Origin: Thermoplasmatota archaeon
GTDB taxonomy: Archaea; Thermoplasmatota; JAKEGO01
Assembly: GCA_028279595.1 (NCBI GenBank)
Contig: JANQNK010000019.1
Span: 1 to 64,000, forward strand
Direction: 5' to 3'
Length of the DNA stretch: 64,000 bases
Part shown: piece by piece, positions 1 through 8,725 of the stretch
Position numbering within the stretch: position 1 is the stretch's first letter
Layout of the letters: each line of letters begins with the position of its first letter
The notes under the pieces: generated by a model
The model's input: only the letters and a program-made list of their open reading frames with translations
What the model was told of the DNA's origin: nothing
The model's database searches: none
Position numbers and translations under genes: made by a program

Positions 1-2339
1 GAGGTCCCCAGGTGCACGGCGTCGCCGTCATCGCCAACGAAGAGCGCCGCCGATCCGTTGTGAACGTAGGCGCCGTCGTTCGGTACGAAGGACAGGTTGG
101 TCCTGAGCGAAGGGATGAGGGTCCCGTTCCAGGGACCTAGGAGTCCGTTGTTCGGAGCAGTGACCGTTATGTTGACCGGCTGTCCGAGGACGGGCGTCTC
201 GCTCAGGGCGATGTCCTGGACGGCGAAGTCGGGTCCCGTATCGCCGTAAAGCACCAGGGAGAAGTTCTGACCGAGGGCGGAGTCGCGTGCGGAGATGGTT
301 ATCGTGTACCATCCAAGGTCGGGCGAATCGAAGTACACGCACTCGACGTTGTTCCTGTCGTCGTAACCGTTGCCGTCATTGTCCCAGTCGGGATCGGCGT
401 TCAGGTCTCCGGTCACGGAGTGCCCATCGTCGAATATATTGCCCTTGTAGGACCTTCCGTCAGGTGCCTCTATCGTCAGGTCGAGGTCGTTTATCAGGGC
501 GACGCTCGCGAGGGCGCTCGCGGGCTCGTCCGACCAGGTGAGGGTGAACCTGAGCTGGTCCGTGCCGATATTGGGCACCGAATACTGCTGTGATTGTCCC
601 GTTGTGAGGGTCGGTCCGGTGGCGACGAAGAGGACCCGCTCGGGGTCGAGGGCCCGGGTCAGGTTCATACGCCCCCAGCCCTCGTGGACGTTCGGGATGG
701 GATCGAGCGCGCCACCATTTCCGTACTGACCCGCCATGTCGTCCGCCGTGGCGATCAGTATCCCCTTGACGAGGGACGCCGGGACGGAGGGGGTCCGCCA
801 TTCGAGGTACTCCCTGAGAATGGCCGTTGCGCCAGATACGACAGGGGCGGCCATGCTGGTCCCACCCGAGTAGAGGTAGTCTGAATCATAGACGCCCCAG
901 AGCGTGTCGCCAGAGACCTGGGACCTGACCGCGACTATGTTGGTCCCGGGAGCAACGATGTCCGGCTTCATCCGGCCGTCGGACGTCATCCCGCGGGAGC
1001 TGAAGGCAGCCATGCCCTCGGTATCGTCCGAGGTCGTGTCGTTCCGGATGGGGTTGGTATCGAAGTCGCCTGCCCACAGATCGTGCCAAGTGTAGTTGGA
1101 GTACCCTCCCTCGGTACGGAGGGTCTCCGACGCACCGATCGCGATGCCGTTCTTCGAGTTTCCGGGTGACAGGATGCTGTTCCTGTCGACGATCCCGTCG
1201 TCGTTGGCGTCGGTGCCGGAGTTCCCGGCGGAGATCACGATGATCATGTCGGGATTGTCGTTCACGAACTTGTCCACGGCCCTGGAGTCAGTGGTGTAAT
1301 CGTTGGTCTCGTAGCCCCACGAGTCGGAATGTATCCGGGCCCCCTGGTCGTATGCGTCCTGCAGTAAAGGATAGAGCGGTGAGACGCCGATGAATCCCTC
1401 GCTGTCGTCTGCGACGGCCTGGAAGTATATCCTGGCTCCGGGTGCCATTCCGGTGATGTTCCCTCCGGAGGCGGCGCCGGATCCGGCAATGGTCCCGGCC
1501 ACATGGGTGCCGTGGGCCGCGTCGTCGTCGGGTCCGTAGGTCGTGAAATCGGTGATCGCGATGACATTGTGACGGAGGTCCGGATGCATGGAGGCGTTGA
1601 TCACGCCGGTATCCAGTCCCGTGTCGGCGACGGCGACTATCTGGCCGGTGCCGTTGAATCCGTAATCATCCGAGATCATGACAGGTTCAACGATGCCACG
1701 GGCGACGTCGACAAGAGGTCTGTTGTCAGGCCAATCCTCGATGTAGAGGACGCTCTGCAGCCCGGCGATAGCGAATGCGCCTTCCGCCGTGACATCGCAT
1801 CGCAGGTACTCCCCGACGATGGCGCTGGTGATGCCGAGCAGTGCGATATCCGATAATGCTTCCATCGGGTCCGTCGGGACCACCCTGATGTCGCTGCCGC
1901 GGGCGAGCTGCTTCATCTCCGCCGTCAATGGAAATAGCCTGTCTATCTCGTCGTGTTCGGGTTCGGTCTCGAGGTCGACTATCCAGGCGGTCTCGGGAAC
2001 CCTCTCGTAGAAGGTCGCGCCCGCTGCCTCCATCTCGGTGATCGGGATGTCGGAGGTCAGCGAGAACTGAACGATGTAAAGGCCGGGACCGAGGTAATCG
2101 ATACCCTCTCCGGGAATCCCCGACCGCAGATGGACAGGGCGTGAATCGGCCCCGACGTCCGTTCGTGGAACGATCGATGGGTTCTGTTCAGAAATGATCT
2201 CCGGACCGATCGTATCGATCGGAGTGGCAGTATCCTCTTCAGGTTCGCCGTCCATGGTGGCGGGCTGCGGGGCATCACCGAGAACAGCGATCGTCGGCAT
2301 GACTAGCAGCGCTAACACCAGGACTGCGATGGATTTCAT
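1..2339 (-). CDS. Secreted subtilisin-like serine protease (S8), 3' end cut by the window
   Basis: Secreted endopeptidase of the subtilase family. Reading leftward from an ATG at 2337-2339 gives an N-terminal signal peptide (MKSIAVLVLALLVMPTIAVL), a prodomain-like region to about residue 215, then the S8 catalytic domain. The triad is visible: Asp239 in VADTGLD, His276 in HGTHVAGT and Ser495 in GGTSMAAPV. A jelly-roll-like P-domain region (DLDLTIEAPDG, about residues 585-650) and the beginning of a CARDB/NEW3-type domain follow; the frame is still open at base 1, so the C-terminus (probably a membrane anchor) is missing. A TATA element at 2361-2374 sits about 27 bases before the ATG, which suggests a leaderless message and supports this start. 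Family assignment is secure; substrate unknown. Confidence 0.93.
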   Translation of the reverse strand, partial: MKSIAVLVLALLVMPTIAVLGDAPQPATMDGEPEEDTATPIDTIGPEIISEQNPSIVPRTDVGADSRPVHLRSGIPGEGIDYLGPGLYIVQFSLTSDIPITEMEAAGATFYERVPETAWIVDLETEPEHDEIDRLFPLTAEMKQLARGSDIRVVPTDPMEALSDIALLGITSAIVGEYLRCDVTAEGAFAIAGLQSVLYIEDWPDNRPLVDVARGIVEPVMISDDYGFNGTGQIVAVADTGLDTGVINASMHPDLRHNVIAITDFTTYGPDDDAAHGTHVAGTIAGSGAASGGNITGMAPGARIYFQAVADDSEGFIGVSPLYPLLQDAYDQGARIHSDSWGYETNDYTTDSRAVDKFVNDNPDMIIVISAGNSGTDANDDGIVDRNSILSPGNSKNGIAIGASETLRTEGGYSNYTWHDLWAGDFDTNPIRNDTTSDDTEGMAAFSSRGMTSDGRMKPDIVAPGTNIVAVRSQVSGDTLWGVYDSDYLYSGGTSMAAPVVSGATAILREYLEWRTPSVPASLVKGILIATADDMAGQYGNGGALDPIPNVHEGWGRMNLTRALDPERVLFVATGPTLTTGQSQQYSVPNIGTDQLRFTLTWSDEPASALASVALINDLDLTIEAPDGRSYKGNIFDDGHSVTGDLNADPDWDNDGNGYDDRNNVECVYFDSPDLGWYTITISARDSALGQNFSLVLYGDTGPDFAVQDIALSETPVLGQPVNITVTAPNNGLLGPWNGTLIPSLRTNLSFVPNDGAYVHNGSAALFVGDDGDAVHLGT

Positions 2340-2360
2340 CGGCAACCCTAGGAACGAGTC

Positions 2361-2374
2361 CGATTTATAATTTG
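2361..2374 (-). promoter_or_regulatory. TATA box of the subtilase gene
   Basis: Leftward AAATTATAAATCG centred about 27 bases upstream of the ATG at 2339, the archaeal promoter-to-start distance expected for a leaderless transcript. Confidence 0.6.
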
Positions 2375-2529
2375 TCACACACCTGTTACAATCGTAATGG
2401 AAAACCAATCGGCAAAGACGACGCCCCTATCCTAGTCCTAGCGAGGTGCGTTGTCCCCTGACCTCAGCGGGGACGAGCGCCTCTTTCAGACGTTGTAAAT
2501 GACTTTCATCATCCTCTCCCGGCAATTGA

Positions 2530-2538
2530 TTTTAATAG
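2530..2538 (+). promoter_or_regulatory. TATA box of mre11-rad50
   Basis: TTTTAATAG centred 26 bases before the GTG at 2560. The spacing supports a leaderless mRNA and decides the GTG start of mre11. Confidence 0.6.
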
Positions 2539-2559
2539 ACCGAGGCCGTTCACGGAAAG

Positions 2560-3672
2560 GTGAAGATATTACACATGTCGGACTCCCACCTTGGGTTCCG
2601 TCAGTTCACGAGGATCGCCCCGGCAGGGGACGAGTACGCTGGTCTGAACCAGCGCGAGGTCGACACCTACAGGGCGTTCCACTGGGCAGTGGACACGGCC
2701 ATCGACAGTAAGGTGGACCTGGTCGTCCACTCGGGCGACATGTTCGACTCCCCGAGGCCGACGAACAGGGCGCTTGTCGAGGCCATTTCCGGTATCAAAC
2801 GACTTGGAGAGGCCGGGGTCCCGTTCGCCGTTATCGCTGGCAACCATTCCACACCCAGACTGCGCCGCACAGGCAGCGTCTTCAGGGTGCTCGAGCAGCT
2901 GACCAACGTCCACGCCGTGTACAGTTCGTATGAGAAGGTCCTCATTGGGGACGTGGCCTTCCATGGGGTACCCCACACGTTCGACGGGGACAGGAGGGAC
3001 GAGTCGATGGCGTCCCTCGTCACCGACGGGGATGCGAGGTACAACATCGCCGCCATCCACTGCGCCGTCTCCGGCGTGGAGAACCATTATGCGGAGATAT
3101 CCCAGATGAAGGTGGACGACACCGAGATCCCCAAGGATTTCGACTATGTCGCGCTAGGCCATCTGCACCAGCACCATGTCATTCGAAAGAACGTGGTTTA
3201 TTCCGGCTCCCTCGAGAGGTTCAGCTTCGCGGAGGCAAAGGACCCGAAGGGTGCTGTGCTGGTCGACCTGGACAATGGCGATTGGGAGTTCATCGAGAGG
3301 CAGGGCCGGAGGATGGACTACGTCAAGGTCGACTGCACCCGCCGCGGGTACGAGGACATCGAGAGGGACGTCGGCAAGGCCATCGATGGTGCACCGGATG
3401 GAGCGTTGCTCAAGATCAAACTCGTGGACATCGCTCGGGACGAGTTCCGCAGCATGGACCTCAGGAAGCTCCGCTCGTCCGGCGAGCGGCTGCTGCATCT
3501 CGATATCTCGCACGAGCTGGCGGAGTCGTCGGTTGGGGCCCCGCGCGGTGAGAGGATCGGGGACCTGGCCTCGGAGTTCGAGGCCTATCTCAGGGACACG
3601 CCGGTGGAGAACGTGAACAAGGACGCGGTCCTCTCCCTGGGACTGAACATCCTGGAGGAGGTGCGGCGTTGA
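2560..3672 (+). CDS. mre11: DNA double-strand break repair nuclease Mre11
   Basis: Manganese-dependent 3'-5' exo/endonuclease that works with Rad50 in resecting DNA double-strand breaks. The 370-residue protein shows the calcineurin-type phosphoesterase motifs in order: MSDSHLGF near the N-terminus, HSGDMFD (about residue 62), AGNHSTPR (about 95), an IHCAVSG segment and ALGHLHQHH (about 205), followed by a capping domain and a C-terminal Rad50-binding region. The GTG start sits 26 bases after a TATA element; an in-frame ATG five codons later would remove the first motif strand. The stop codon overlaps the rad50 start (TTGA), so the two subunits are translationally coupled. The pair lacks neighbouring herA-nurA genes here. 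Confidence 0.95.
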   Translation: MKILHMSDSHLGFRQFTRIAPAGDEYAGLNQREVDTYRAFHWAVDTAIDSKVDLVVHSGDMFDSPRPTNRALVEAISGIKRLGEAGVPFAVIAGNHSTPRLRRTGSVFRVLEQLTNVHAVYSSYEKVLIGDVAFHGVPHTFDGDRRDESMASLVTDGDARYNIAAIHCAVSGVENHYAEISQMKVDDTEIPKDFDYVALGHLHQHHVIRKNVVYSGSLERFSFAEAKDPKGAVLVDLDNGDWEFIERQGRRMDYVKVDCTRRGYEDIERDVGKAIDGAPDGALLKIKLVDIARDEFRSMDLRKLRSSGERLLHLDISHELAESSVGAPRGERIGDLASEFEAYLRDTPVENVNKDAVLSLGLNILEEVRR

Positions 3673-6077
3673 GGCTCGTCTCGCTCACGCTCCAGAACTT
3701 CCGGCGGTTCAGGAACGCAGAGGTCCACTTCCCCGAAGGCATCATAGGTATCATCGGCGAGAACGGCTCGGGAAAGAGCACTCTCATCGAGGCGATCGCC
3801 TTCGCCCTGTACGGTTCGCCCGCCCTGAAGCACAGGGGCGGGAAGGAGAACGTCAGGACCTCCTCGGCGTCGAGCGCGGAACCGTGCTCCGTCACCCTGA
3901 AGTTCGATTTCAATGGGCACAACTACGAGATAATGCGGGAGCTGAAGGGTGTCAACCTCCTTCAGCAGGCCAGGCTGATCGTCGACGGGATGGTGATCGC
4001 AGACTCGTCCAAGGCCGTGGACGCCAGGATCGAGGAGGACCTCAACATGAGGTACGAGCCCTTCAGGATCTCGGTCTACGCCATGCAGAAGGAGACCGAC
4101 CGGCTCATCGAGAGCATCCCCAGCAAGAGGAAGGAGCTGGTCATGAGGCTCATGGGCCTGGAGGACATCGACAGGGCCATCGCGAAGGCCCGCGAGAGGA
4201 CGACGGAGCTCCGCTCGACCGTGTCCGCCCGGAAGGGGGACCTCGAGAGGAAGCCGGAGATCGAGGCCCAGCGGAAGGAGAGAAGGAAGGAACTCTCGTC
4301 TGCCAGAAAGAACCTCGTTGGTCTCGAGTCGTCCATGGCGGAGGCACGCGAGACCGTGGAGAGGCTCGAGGTGGACCTCGAGAAGGTCGAGGAGCGTGAG
4401 CGCGAGGTGGCCGAGATCGAGCGCCGCAGGACGGCGGCCGCTGGGGAGCTGAAGGCTGCGAAGGACGCTCTTGCGAGGATCGGGAAGGACCTCGAGACCA
4501 TCGCCGGACTTGAGGATTCGATCCCGGACCTCAAGGCGAGGACGGAGGGCCTGGCCGAGATCGAGGAACGTATGAAGGAGCTCGCCCGCCTCGACGAGGT
4601 GAGGAAGCGCGCCGAGAGGGTCAAGCGCGACATCGAGACCCGGGGAGAGGAGGTCGAGAGGATCTCGTCGCGACTCGAGGGCCGACCCGACATGGCAGGT
4701 TACGATGAACTGATCACCAAGATAGAGGATGCGATATGGACCTCCGAGAAGGAGCTCGAGACGGCCGAGGAGGAGGAGCGGAAGACTAACCGGTCTCTCG
4801 GGTCCGCAAGGACGGATGCGGAGTCCGCGAAGAAGGACATCGCGGTCGTCAGGACCCGCCTTGACGAGCTCGAGGAGAAGGGCCCGGACAGTGTCTGCCC
4901 CGAGTGCGAACGCCCGCTCGAGGACCACTACGACGTCCTCATGGGACGTTACAGGGACATAATGGCCGAGGCCGAGAACCTCCACGGAAAGGCGGGGGAG
5001 GTCGTTGCCGAGAGGGAATCCGTCCTGAGGGACATCTCAACGCGGATAGCCGGTCTGAAGGATACGATCGAGAGGGCCCGGAAGGAGCTCGAGGACAGGC
5101 GGTCCGCAAGGAAGGAGACCGAGGGCTTCATTGAAAGGCGAAAAGGTCTGGTATCGGAGATCGACGGACTCGAGGCGGAGCTCAAGGCCATCGGTGAGTC
5201 CGAGATCGATCCCGCGGAAGCAGAGGAACTCGGAAAGAGGCTGGACGCCATCCGGAAGGCGAGGGACGAGCTCGTCAGGACCGAGCAGGAGGTCTCCAGG
5301 AAGGGCGGGCTCGTGGACGAGGAGGCAGTGGAGCTCAAGAGGAAACGCTCCGCAGAGAGGGAGATCGCGTCCCTTGAGATGAAGGTCAAGGACATGGGAT
5401 TCTCGCGCGAGGACATGGAGCGCGTCCGGGACGAGGTGCGCTCAGCGAGGAAGGTCCAGTCCGTACGGGAGAAGGAGTTCTACGAGAGACGAGCCGATGT
5501 GGCGCGGCTCGAGGAATCGCTCGTGTCCATCGACAGGGAGATTGAGAACCTGGTGAAGCGTGCCGAGGAGATCGCCGCGGTGCGCAGGGACATCAACCTC
5601 CACGAGACCCTGAGGGAACTGCTTCGTGGTTTCCGCACCCACATGATAGGCAAGGTCAGGGGCGACCTGATGGACCTGTCCTCGGAATGGCTATCGCGGT
5701 TCACCGACGGACGTTACTCGTCCATAGAGATCGACGGCGATTACAACGTCTCGATCGTGGAGGGACGCGAGAGGTACGATGTGAGCAGATATTCGGGCGG
5801 CGAGGTCGACGCCATCAGCCTGAGCCTGCGGATGGCCATCAGCGGTATACTCACGAGGCGCAGCGGTGCGCCTATAAACATGGTCGTTCTGGACGAGGTC
5901 TTCGGAAGCCAGGACGAGTCCAGACGGAGAGCGATACTGACATCGCTGAGCAGGATGAAAGGCGAGTTCGGCCAGATCGTCCTCATCAGTCACGTAGGTG
6001 AGATAAGGGACAGTCTGGAGCATGTGTTCTCTGTAGAGACAATGGACGACGGATCGAGCGTGGTCGTCGAGGCGTGA
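3669..6077 (+). CDS. rad50: DNA double-strand break repair ATPase Rad50
   Basis: SMC-like ABC ATPase that tethers and unwinds DNA ends with Mre11. The 802-residue protein has a Walker A GENGSGKST at residues 30-38, two long coiled-coil arms, and a zinc hook CPEC at residues 410-413 at the apex. The C-terminal half has the signature motif SGGEVDAISLS (about 709) and Walker B VVLDEVFGSQDES (about 738). The start is TTG at 3669, overlapping the mre11 stop; no ATG lies nearby before the first beta strand. Length is slightly short of the usual 850-900 residues but all parts are present. Its stop lies 4 bases from the stop of the convergent gene at 6082. Confidence 0.95.
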   Translation: MRLVSLTLQNFRRFRNAEVHFPEGIIGIIGENGSGKSTLIEAIAFALYGSPALKHRGGKENVRTSSASSAEPCSVTLKFDFNGHNYEIMRELKGVNLLQQARLIVDGMVIADSSKAVDARIEEDLNMRYEPFRISVYAMQKETDRLIESIPSKRKELVMRLMGLEDIDRAIAKARERTTELRSTVSARKGDLERKPEIEAQRKERRKELSSARKNLVGLESSMAEARETVERLEVDLEKVEEREREVAEIERRRTAAAGELKAAKDALARIGKDLETIAGLEDSIPDLKARTEGLAEIEERMKELARLDEVRKRAERVKRDIETRGEEVERISSRLEGRPDMAGYDELITKIEDAIWTSEKELETAEEEERKTNRSLGSARTDAESAKKDIAVVRTRLDELEEKGPDSVCPECERPLEDHYDVLMGRYRDIMAEAENLHGKAGEVVAERESVLRDISTRIAGLKDTIERARKELEDRRSARKETEGFIERRKGLVSEIDGLEAELKAIGESEIDPAEAEELGKRLDAIRKARDELVRTEQEVSRKGGLVDEEAVELKRKRSAEREIASLEMKVKDMGFSREDMERVRDEVRSARKVQSVREKEFYERRADVARLEESLVSIDREIENLVKRAEEIAAVRRDINLHETLRELLRGFRTHMIGKVRGDLMDLSSEWLSRFTDGRYSSIEIDGDYNVSIVEGRERYDVSRYSGGEVDAISLSLRMAISGILTRRSGAPINMVVLDEVFGSQDESRRRAILTSLSRMKGEFGQIVLISHVGEIRDSLEHVFSVETMDDGSSVVVEA

Positions 6078-6081
6078 ACGA

Positions 6082-6858
6082 CTATTCCCCTTCCTTTGGG
6101 GGTTCTGTCGGCGGGTCCTTGGGCCTTCCCTCGGGTCCCGAAGGCTTCTTCTTGACCACCCTCTTCACGGGCCGCTTCCTCGCGGTCGGCCTCGAGGACC
6201 TGGGCGGCCCCGATCGGCGCACAGGCGCCTGCCGCCTGGGTCTCGGTTCGGCTGGCTCCTCGTAAGGCATGTCCCATGGATACTGTGAGTACGGATCGGG
6301 CCCGTAGGGATCACCGTATTGCGGATAATCGGGTGGTCCGTAGTGCTGGGGCGGAGGCGGACCATAGCCGTACCTGTCCCCGCGCGGCGGAGGGTACCTC
6401 GGATATCTCCCGTACTCGGGCTGGCCGCTCTTGGTCAGGAGGATCAGCGCTATCAGCGAGAGCAGGCTGGATAGAAGCATCGGACCGAACGAGACGATCC
6501 CGAAGACCGCCATCAGCTTCACTATCCCGGGCTTGCCTCCCATGAGGTGGAGGAACCCGCCCATGAGCGGGAACAGGGCCAGGATCATGTAGACCACGGC
6601 GGTGTAGGTGATTATCTCGCCCGAGGCGTCGAAGCCCCAGTCGTCGAGCATTCTGGCAAGTTGGTCCCTCTGCATCAGGAGCACGATCCCGTTCATGACA
6701 CCCAGGAGTCCTGCTAGCAGCAGGAGGGATCCTGGCAGTGTGCTCCGCGGTTCCGGCTCGCCGTACCCATAGGGCGATCTATAGCCGGGATCCGGGCGAC
6801 GTCTCTCCTCGCCGTACCATGGCGGAGGGTAAGGACTATCGTACGGAGGTTCATACAT
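6082..6858 (-). CDS. Proline/tyrosine-rich four-helix membrane protein, function unknown
   Basis: Unrecognised membrane protein of about 258 residues. A short Pro/Tyr/Arg-rich N-terminal tail precedes four hydrophobic helices (roughly residues 42-60, 80-105, 112-125 and 130-142). The C-terminal half is a low-complexity cytosolic tail with PPPP, YGPP and DPY repeats, ending in a Lys/Arg-rich segment (RKRPVKRVVKKKP) and an acidic-proline end. Such tails usually mediate protein or nucleic-acid contacts, but that is inference. Two starts are possible: ATG at 6879, or ATG at 6858 which lies about 27 bases after TTAAAAGG (6882-6889) on the coding strand's upstream side; the latter matches the leaderless pattern seen elsewhere. 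Confidence 0.7.
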   Translation of the reverse strand: MYEPPYDSPYPPPWYGEERRRPDPGYRSPYGYGEPEPRSTLPGSLLLLAGLLGVMNGIVLLMQRDQLARMLDDWGFDASGEIITYTAVVYMILALFPLMGGFLHLMGGKPGIVKLMAVFGIVSFGPMLLSSLLSLIALILLTKSGQPEYGRYPRYPPPRGDRYGYGPPPPQHYGPPDYPQYGDPYGPDPYSQYPWDMPYEEPAEPRPRRQAPVRRSGPPRSSRPTARKRPVKRVVKKKPSGPEGRPKDPPTEPPKEGE

Positions 6859-6971
6859 CGAACATTCATACGGTCCCATCGTTAAAAGGGTTTTCGAGTG
6901 GGAAAGGGGCGATGATCATCGGGACCGGAGCCCTGAGAACACTTTCACTTTCACCCCACCCCTCGCTCGTA

Positions 6972-6980
6972 GTATATAAA
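6972..6980 (+). promoter_or_regulatory. TATA box of the small gene at 7003
   Basis: TATATAAAG-type element centred about 27 bases before the ATG at 7003; supports the small gene as real and leaderless. Confidence 0.55.
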
Positions 6981-7002
6981 GAAAGACGCGTTTCTTCCAC
7001 CG

Positions 7003-7233
7003 ATGAGAAGCGTTGACCCGATAACGATGCACGATCACATAAACGGCCTCGGCCTGTGGATCGTGACGCAACTGTCCCGACCCGTGGACCATGACGAGTT
7101 CCTGGTCCGTGCGAGGAGGGCCTTCCCCGAGGTCTCCCGCGAGACCTTCGAGCGGTCGTACGATGTCTTCATGGAGACGACATACAGGACCGACATTCAC
7201 GATGATACCATCCCAGTTCATGCGGTAGCGTGA
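7003..7233 (+). CDS. Small hypothetical protein (76 aa)
   Basis: Unrecognised 76-residue soluble protein, rich in Arg, Asp and His with two predicted helices (around RPVDHDEFLVRARRAF and RETFERSYDVFMETT). No motif was recognised. It is supported as a gene by a strong TATA element 27 bases upstream of its ATG and by a G7/C7 hairpin with a T-tract just after its stop. It lies between a membrane-protein gene on the other strand and tRNA-Pro. Codon use is like the GC-rich host, so it belongs to the chromosome and not to the neighbouring provirus. Confidence 0.6.
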   Translation: MRSVDPITMHDHINGLGLWIVTQLSRPVDHDEFLVRARRAFPEVSRETFERSYDVFMETTYRTDIHDDTIPVHAVA

Positions 7234-7252
7234 GCACACCATCCCATCTGTT

Positions 7253-7292
7253 GGGGGGGACTTCCTCACTGACCCCCCCACTTCTATTTTTT
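7253..7292 (+). terminator. Stem-loop with T-tract after the small gene
   Basis: GGGGGGG (7253-7259) pairs with CCCCCCC (7273-7279) around a 13-base loop and is followed by a T-rich run ending at 7292. Confidence 0.55.
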
Positions 7293-7306
7293 CCCATGGT
7301 GCGATT

Positions 7307-7315
7307 CTTATATAC
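7307..7315 (+). promoter_or_regulatory. TATA box of tRNA-Pro(TGG)
   Basis: CTTATATAC about 28 bases before the mature tRNA 5' end at 7343. Confidence 0.6.
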
Positions 7316-7342
7316 TGGTGAACATTCTGCCATTGCCTTACT

Positions 7343-7417
7343 GGGCCCGTAGGGTAGCTTGGCCGATCCTCGTGGCTTTGGGAGCCATGGACTCCGGTTC
7401 AAATCCGGGCGGGCCCA
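7343..7417 (+). tRNA. tRNA-Pro (anticodon TGG), host of the provirus attachment site
   Basis: 75-base gene. The acceptor stem is GGGCCCG/CGGGCCC with discriminator A. The anticodon arm GTGGC-TTTGGGA-GCCAT carries anticodon TGG in a normal U33 loop. The T arm TCCGG-TTCAAAT-CCGGG closes well. No intron and no encoded CCA. The last 18 bases (7400-7417) recur exactly at 21930-21947, so the gene's 3' end is the crossover site of the integrated element; integration left the tRNA intact. Confidence 0.95.
7400..7417 (+). repeat. attL core (tRNA-Pro 3' end)
   Basis: 18-base sequence CAAATCCGGGCGGGCCCA, identical to 21930-21947. It covers half of the T arm and the 3' acceptor strand, a standard target of archaeal tyrosine recombinases. 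Confidence 0.88.
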
Positions 7418-7425
7418 CTTCCTCT

Positions 7426-8418
7426 CTAGCGTCCGTTTTCGGCACTTTCAGAGACATTTCTGCCATTATCAATCACCTCGTTGTTTATATGAGATTGTTG
7501 GGGACCCAAAGACGACAAAGCATCAGTCACCTTTGCGAGCCCATTTTGAACGTCATCAAAGTTGATTCCAAGGTACCGAATCGTCGTTTCGGTATTGGAA
7601 TGACCTAGAGCATAACTCACTGTAGCAACGTTCTTCGTTTCGTCGTACATTAGACGACCGAAGGTTCTACGGAGATCATGAGCGCTGAAATCGAAACCAC
7701 ATCGTTTCGAGATTCGTTTAATAATCAAATCAATTGAAGATCGTTTGTAACCTTTCAACTGATTCTTAGACCGATAGATTATCAATTGACCAGAATCCTC
7801 AATACCCATTCCGGGATGAGTTGCTTCAATCAATTGTTTTTGAAGGTCTCGATATTGAAAATATATTTTGAATGTTTCCTTGGTCCAAGGATTAAAAGGA
7901 ATATCACGTTCTTTTCCATCACGGTATCCCTTACCGCGTACACGAATACGATTCCTGTTCATATCGATGTCGTCGATACGAAGTCGAAGAACATCAACAC
8001 GACGAAGTCCTAGAAGAACCATAAGGTGAACTACCATACGTTCAGTTGGAACTTGTGATTCTCTAAGTAAGGTTTTAACTTGGGGTGTTGTCAACCATCG
8101 ACCAACATGTTGATGTTTCGGAATCAGTATCTTATATTTTTGAAGTACATCATTTCCAAGGAACTTCAAATAGATCTTCAAAACGCGATGATGCCAATTC
8201 ACACGGCCGTGCGCATCAAGAACAGCACCAACATCTTCAATGGTCCATGATTGTGGTAATGATAAGTTTAGTTTGTCTGAAGCTTCAAGCAATCGATGAA
8301 TTACAGTTTCATATTCGTGTATTGTTGTCTCGGCAACTCCCTTTGCGCGTAGCTCTCGTTGCCACCGTTCTACATCGCTCCAACCCGACAGATTCATTGG
8401 GACCACTTCAACGGGCAT
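7426..8418 (-). CDS. Provirus integrase, tyrosine recombinase (XerC/D-like)
   Basis: Site-specific recombinase of 330 residues that integrates and excises the element at tRNA-Pro. An N-terminal SAM-like core-binding domain (about 10-95) precedes the catalytic domain. Catalytic set: Arg139 in LGLRRVDVL, Lys163 in RGKGYRDG, His247 and Arg250 in HDLRR, His273 in LGHSN and Tyr282 in RYLGI; nothing is missing. The stop lies 8 bases outside the attL core, the usual position for archaeal integrases of the non-split kind, so integration does not break the gene. It diverges from the ribbon-helix-helix gene across a 104-base promoter region. Confidence 0.95.
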   Translation of the reverse strand: MPVEVVPMNLSGWSDVERWQRELRAKGVAETTIHEYETVIHRLLEASDKLNLSLPQSWTIEDVGAVLDAHGRVNWHHRVLKIYLKFLGNDVLQKYKILIPKHQHVGRWLTTPQVKTLLRESQVPTERMVVHLMVLLGLRRVDVLRLRIDDIDMNRNRIRVRGKGYRDGKERDIPFNPWTKETFKIYFQYRDLQKQLIEATHPGMGIEDSGQLIIYRSKNQLKGYKRSSIDLIIKRISKRCGFDFSAHDLRRTFGRLMYDETKNVATVSYALGHSNTETTIRYLGINFDDVQNGLAKVTDALSSLGPQQSHINNEVIDNGRNVSESAENGR

Positions 8419-8522
8419 CTATATTCAGCAATCCATTATCACTATATATATGTTCCTGTTTTCGTTATATTTAACGATAATAGGACAACATATTACATAT
8501 TCTACTACACTGATATCGACAT
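8419..8522. promoter_or_regulatory. Divergent promoter region between integrase and RHH regulator
   Basis: AT-rich 104-base interval with TATA-like CTATATATATG near 8444 and an interrupted inverted repeat CGTTA-TATT-TAACG (8465-8478). The repeat is a candidate operator for the adjacent ribbon-helix-helix protein, which would then control both integrase and itself; the regulatory link is inference. Confidence 0.4.
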
Positions 8523-8693
8523 ATGCCCCGATATCAAGGTGTAAGTATCCCAGTTAATCTGCTTGAACAAATAGACCTATTTCTCAAACTTTATCCTCAA
8601 GCGGGATATTCAAACCGCGCTGATTTCATGAGATCAGCCATTCGCCACCACCTCCTCGAACTTCAAAACCGATATAAAGATGACGATAAGTGA
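8523..8693 (+). CDS. CopG-like ribbon-helix-helix transcriptional regulator (56 aa)
   Basis: DNA-binding regulator of the ribbon-helix-helix class. The 56-residue frame begins MPRYQGVSIPVNLLEQIDLF: a short beta strand (GVSIPV) followed by helix 1 (LLEQIDLFL), a turn with NRA (GYSNRADFMRSAI) and helix 2 ending HHLLELQNRY. Dimers of such proteins insert the paired strand in the DNA major groove. It is divergent from the integrase gene and just upstream of the TIR gene (33 bases between), so a role in controlling lysogeny or the TIR gene is plausible. The protein is too short for most gene callers. Confidence 0.82.
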   Translation: MPRYQGVSIPVNLLEQIDLFLKLYPQAGYSNRADFMRSAIRHHLLELQNRYKDDDK

Positions 8694-8725
8694 TTCCTGA
8701 CCTATTTTTTACATATTTTTAACTA

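Noticed and set aside
3585-4985. 466-residue frame antisense to rad50
   Set aside because: Leu/Gly/Arg/Pro-rich shadow of the coiled-coil coding strand; rad50 motifs are intact.
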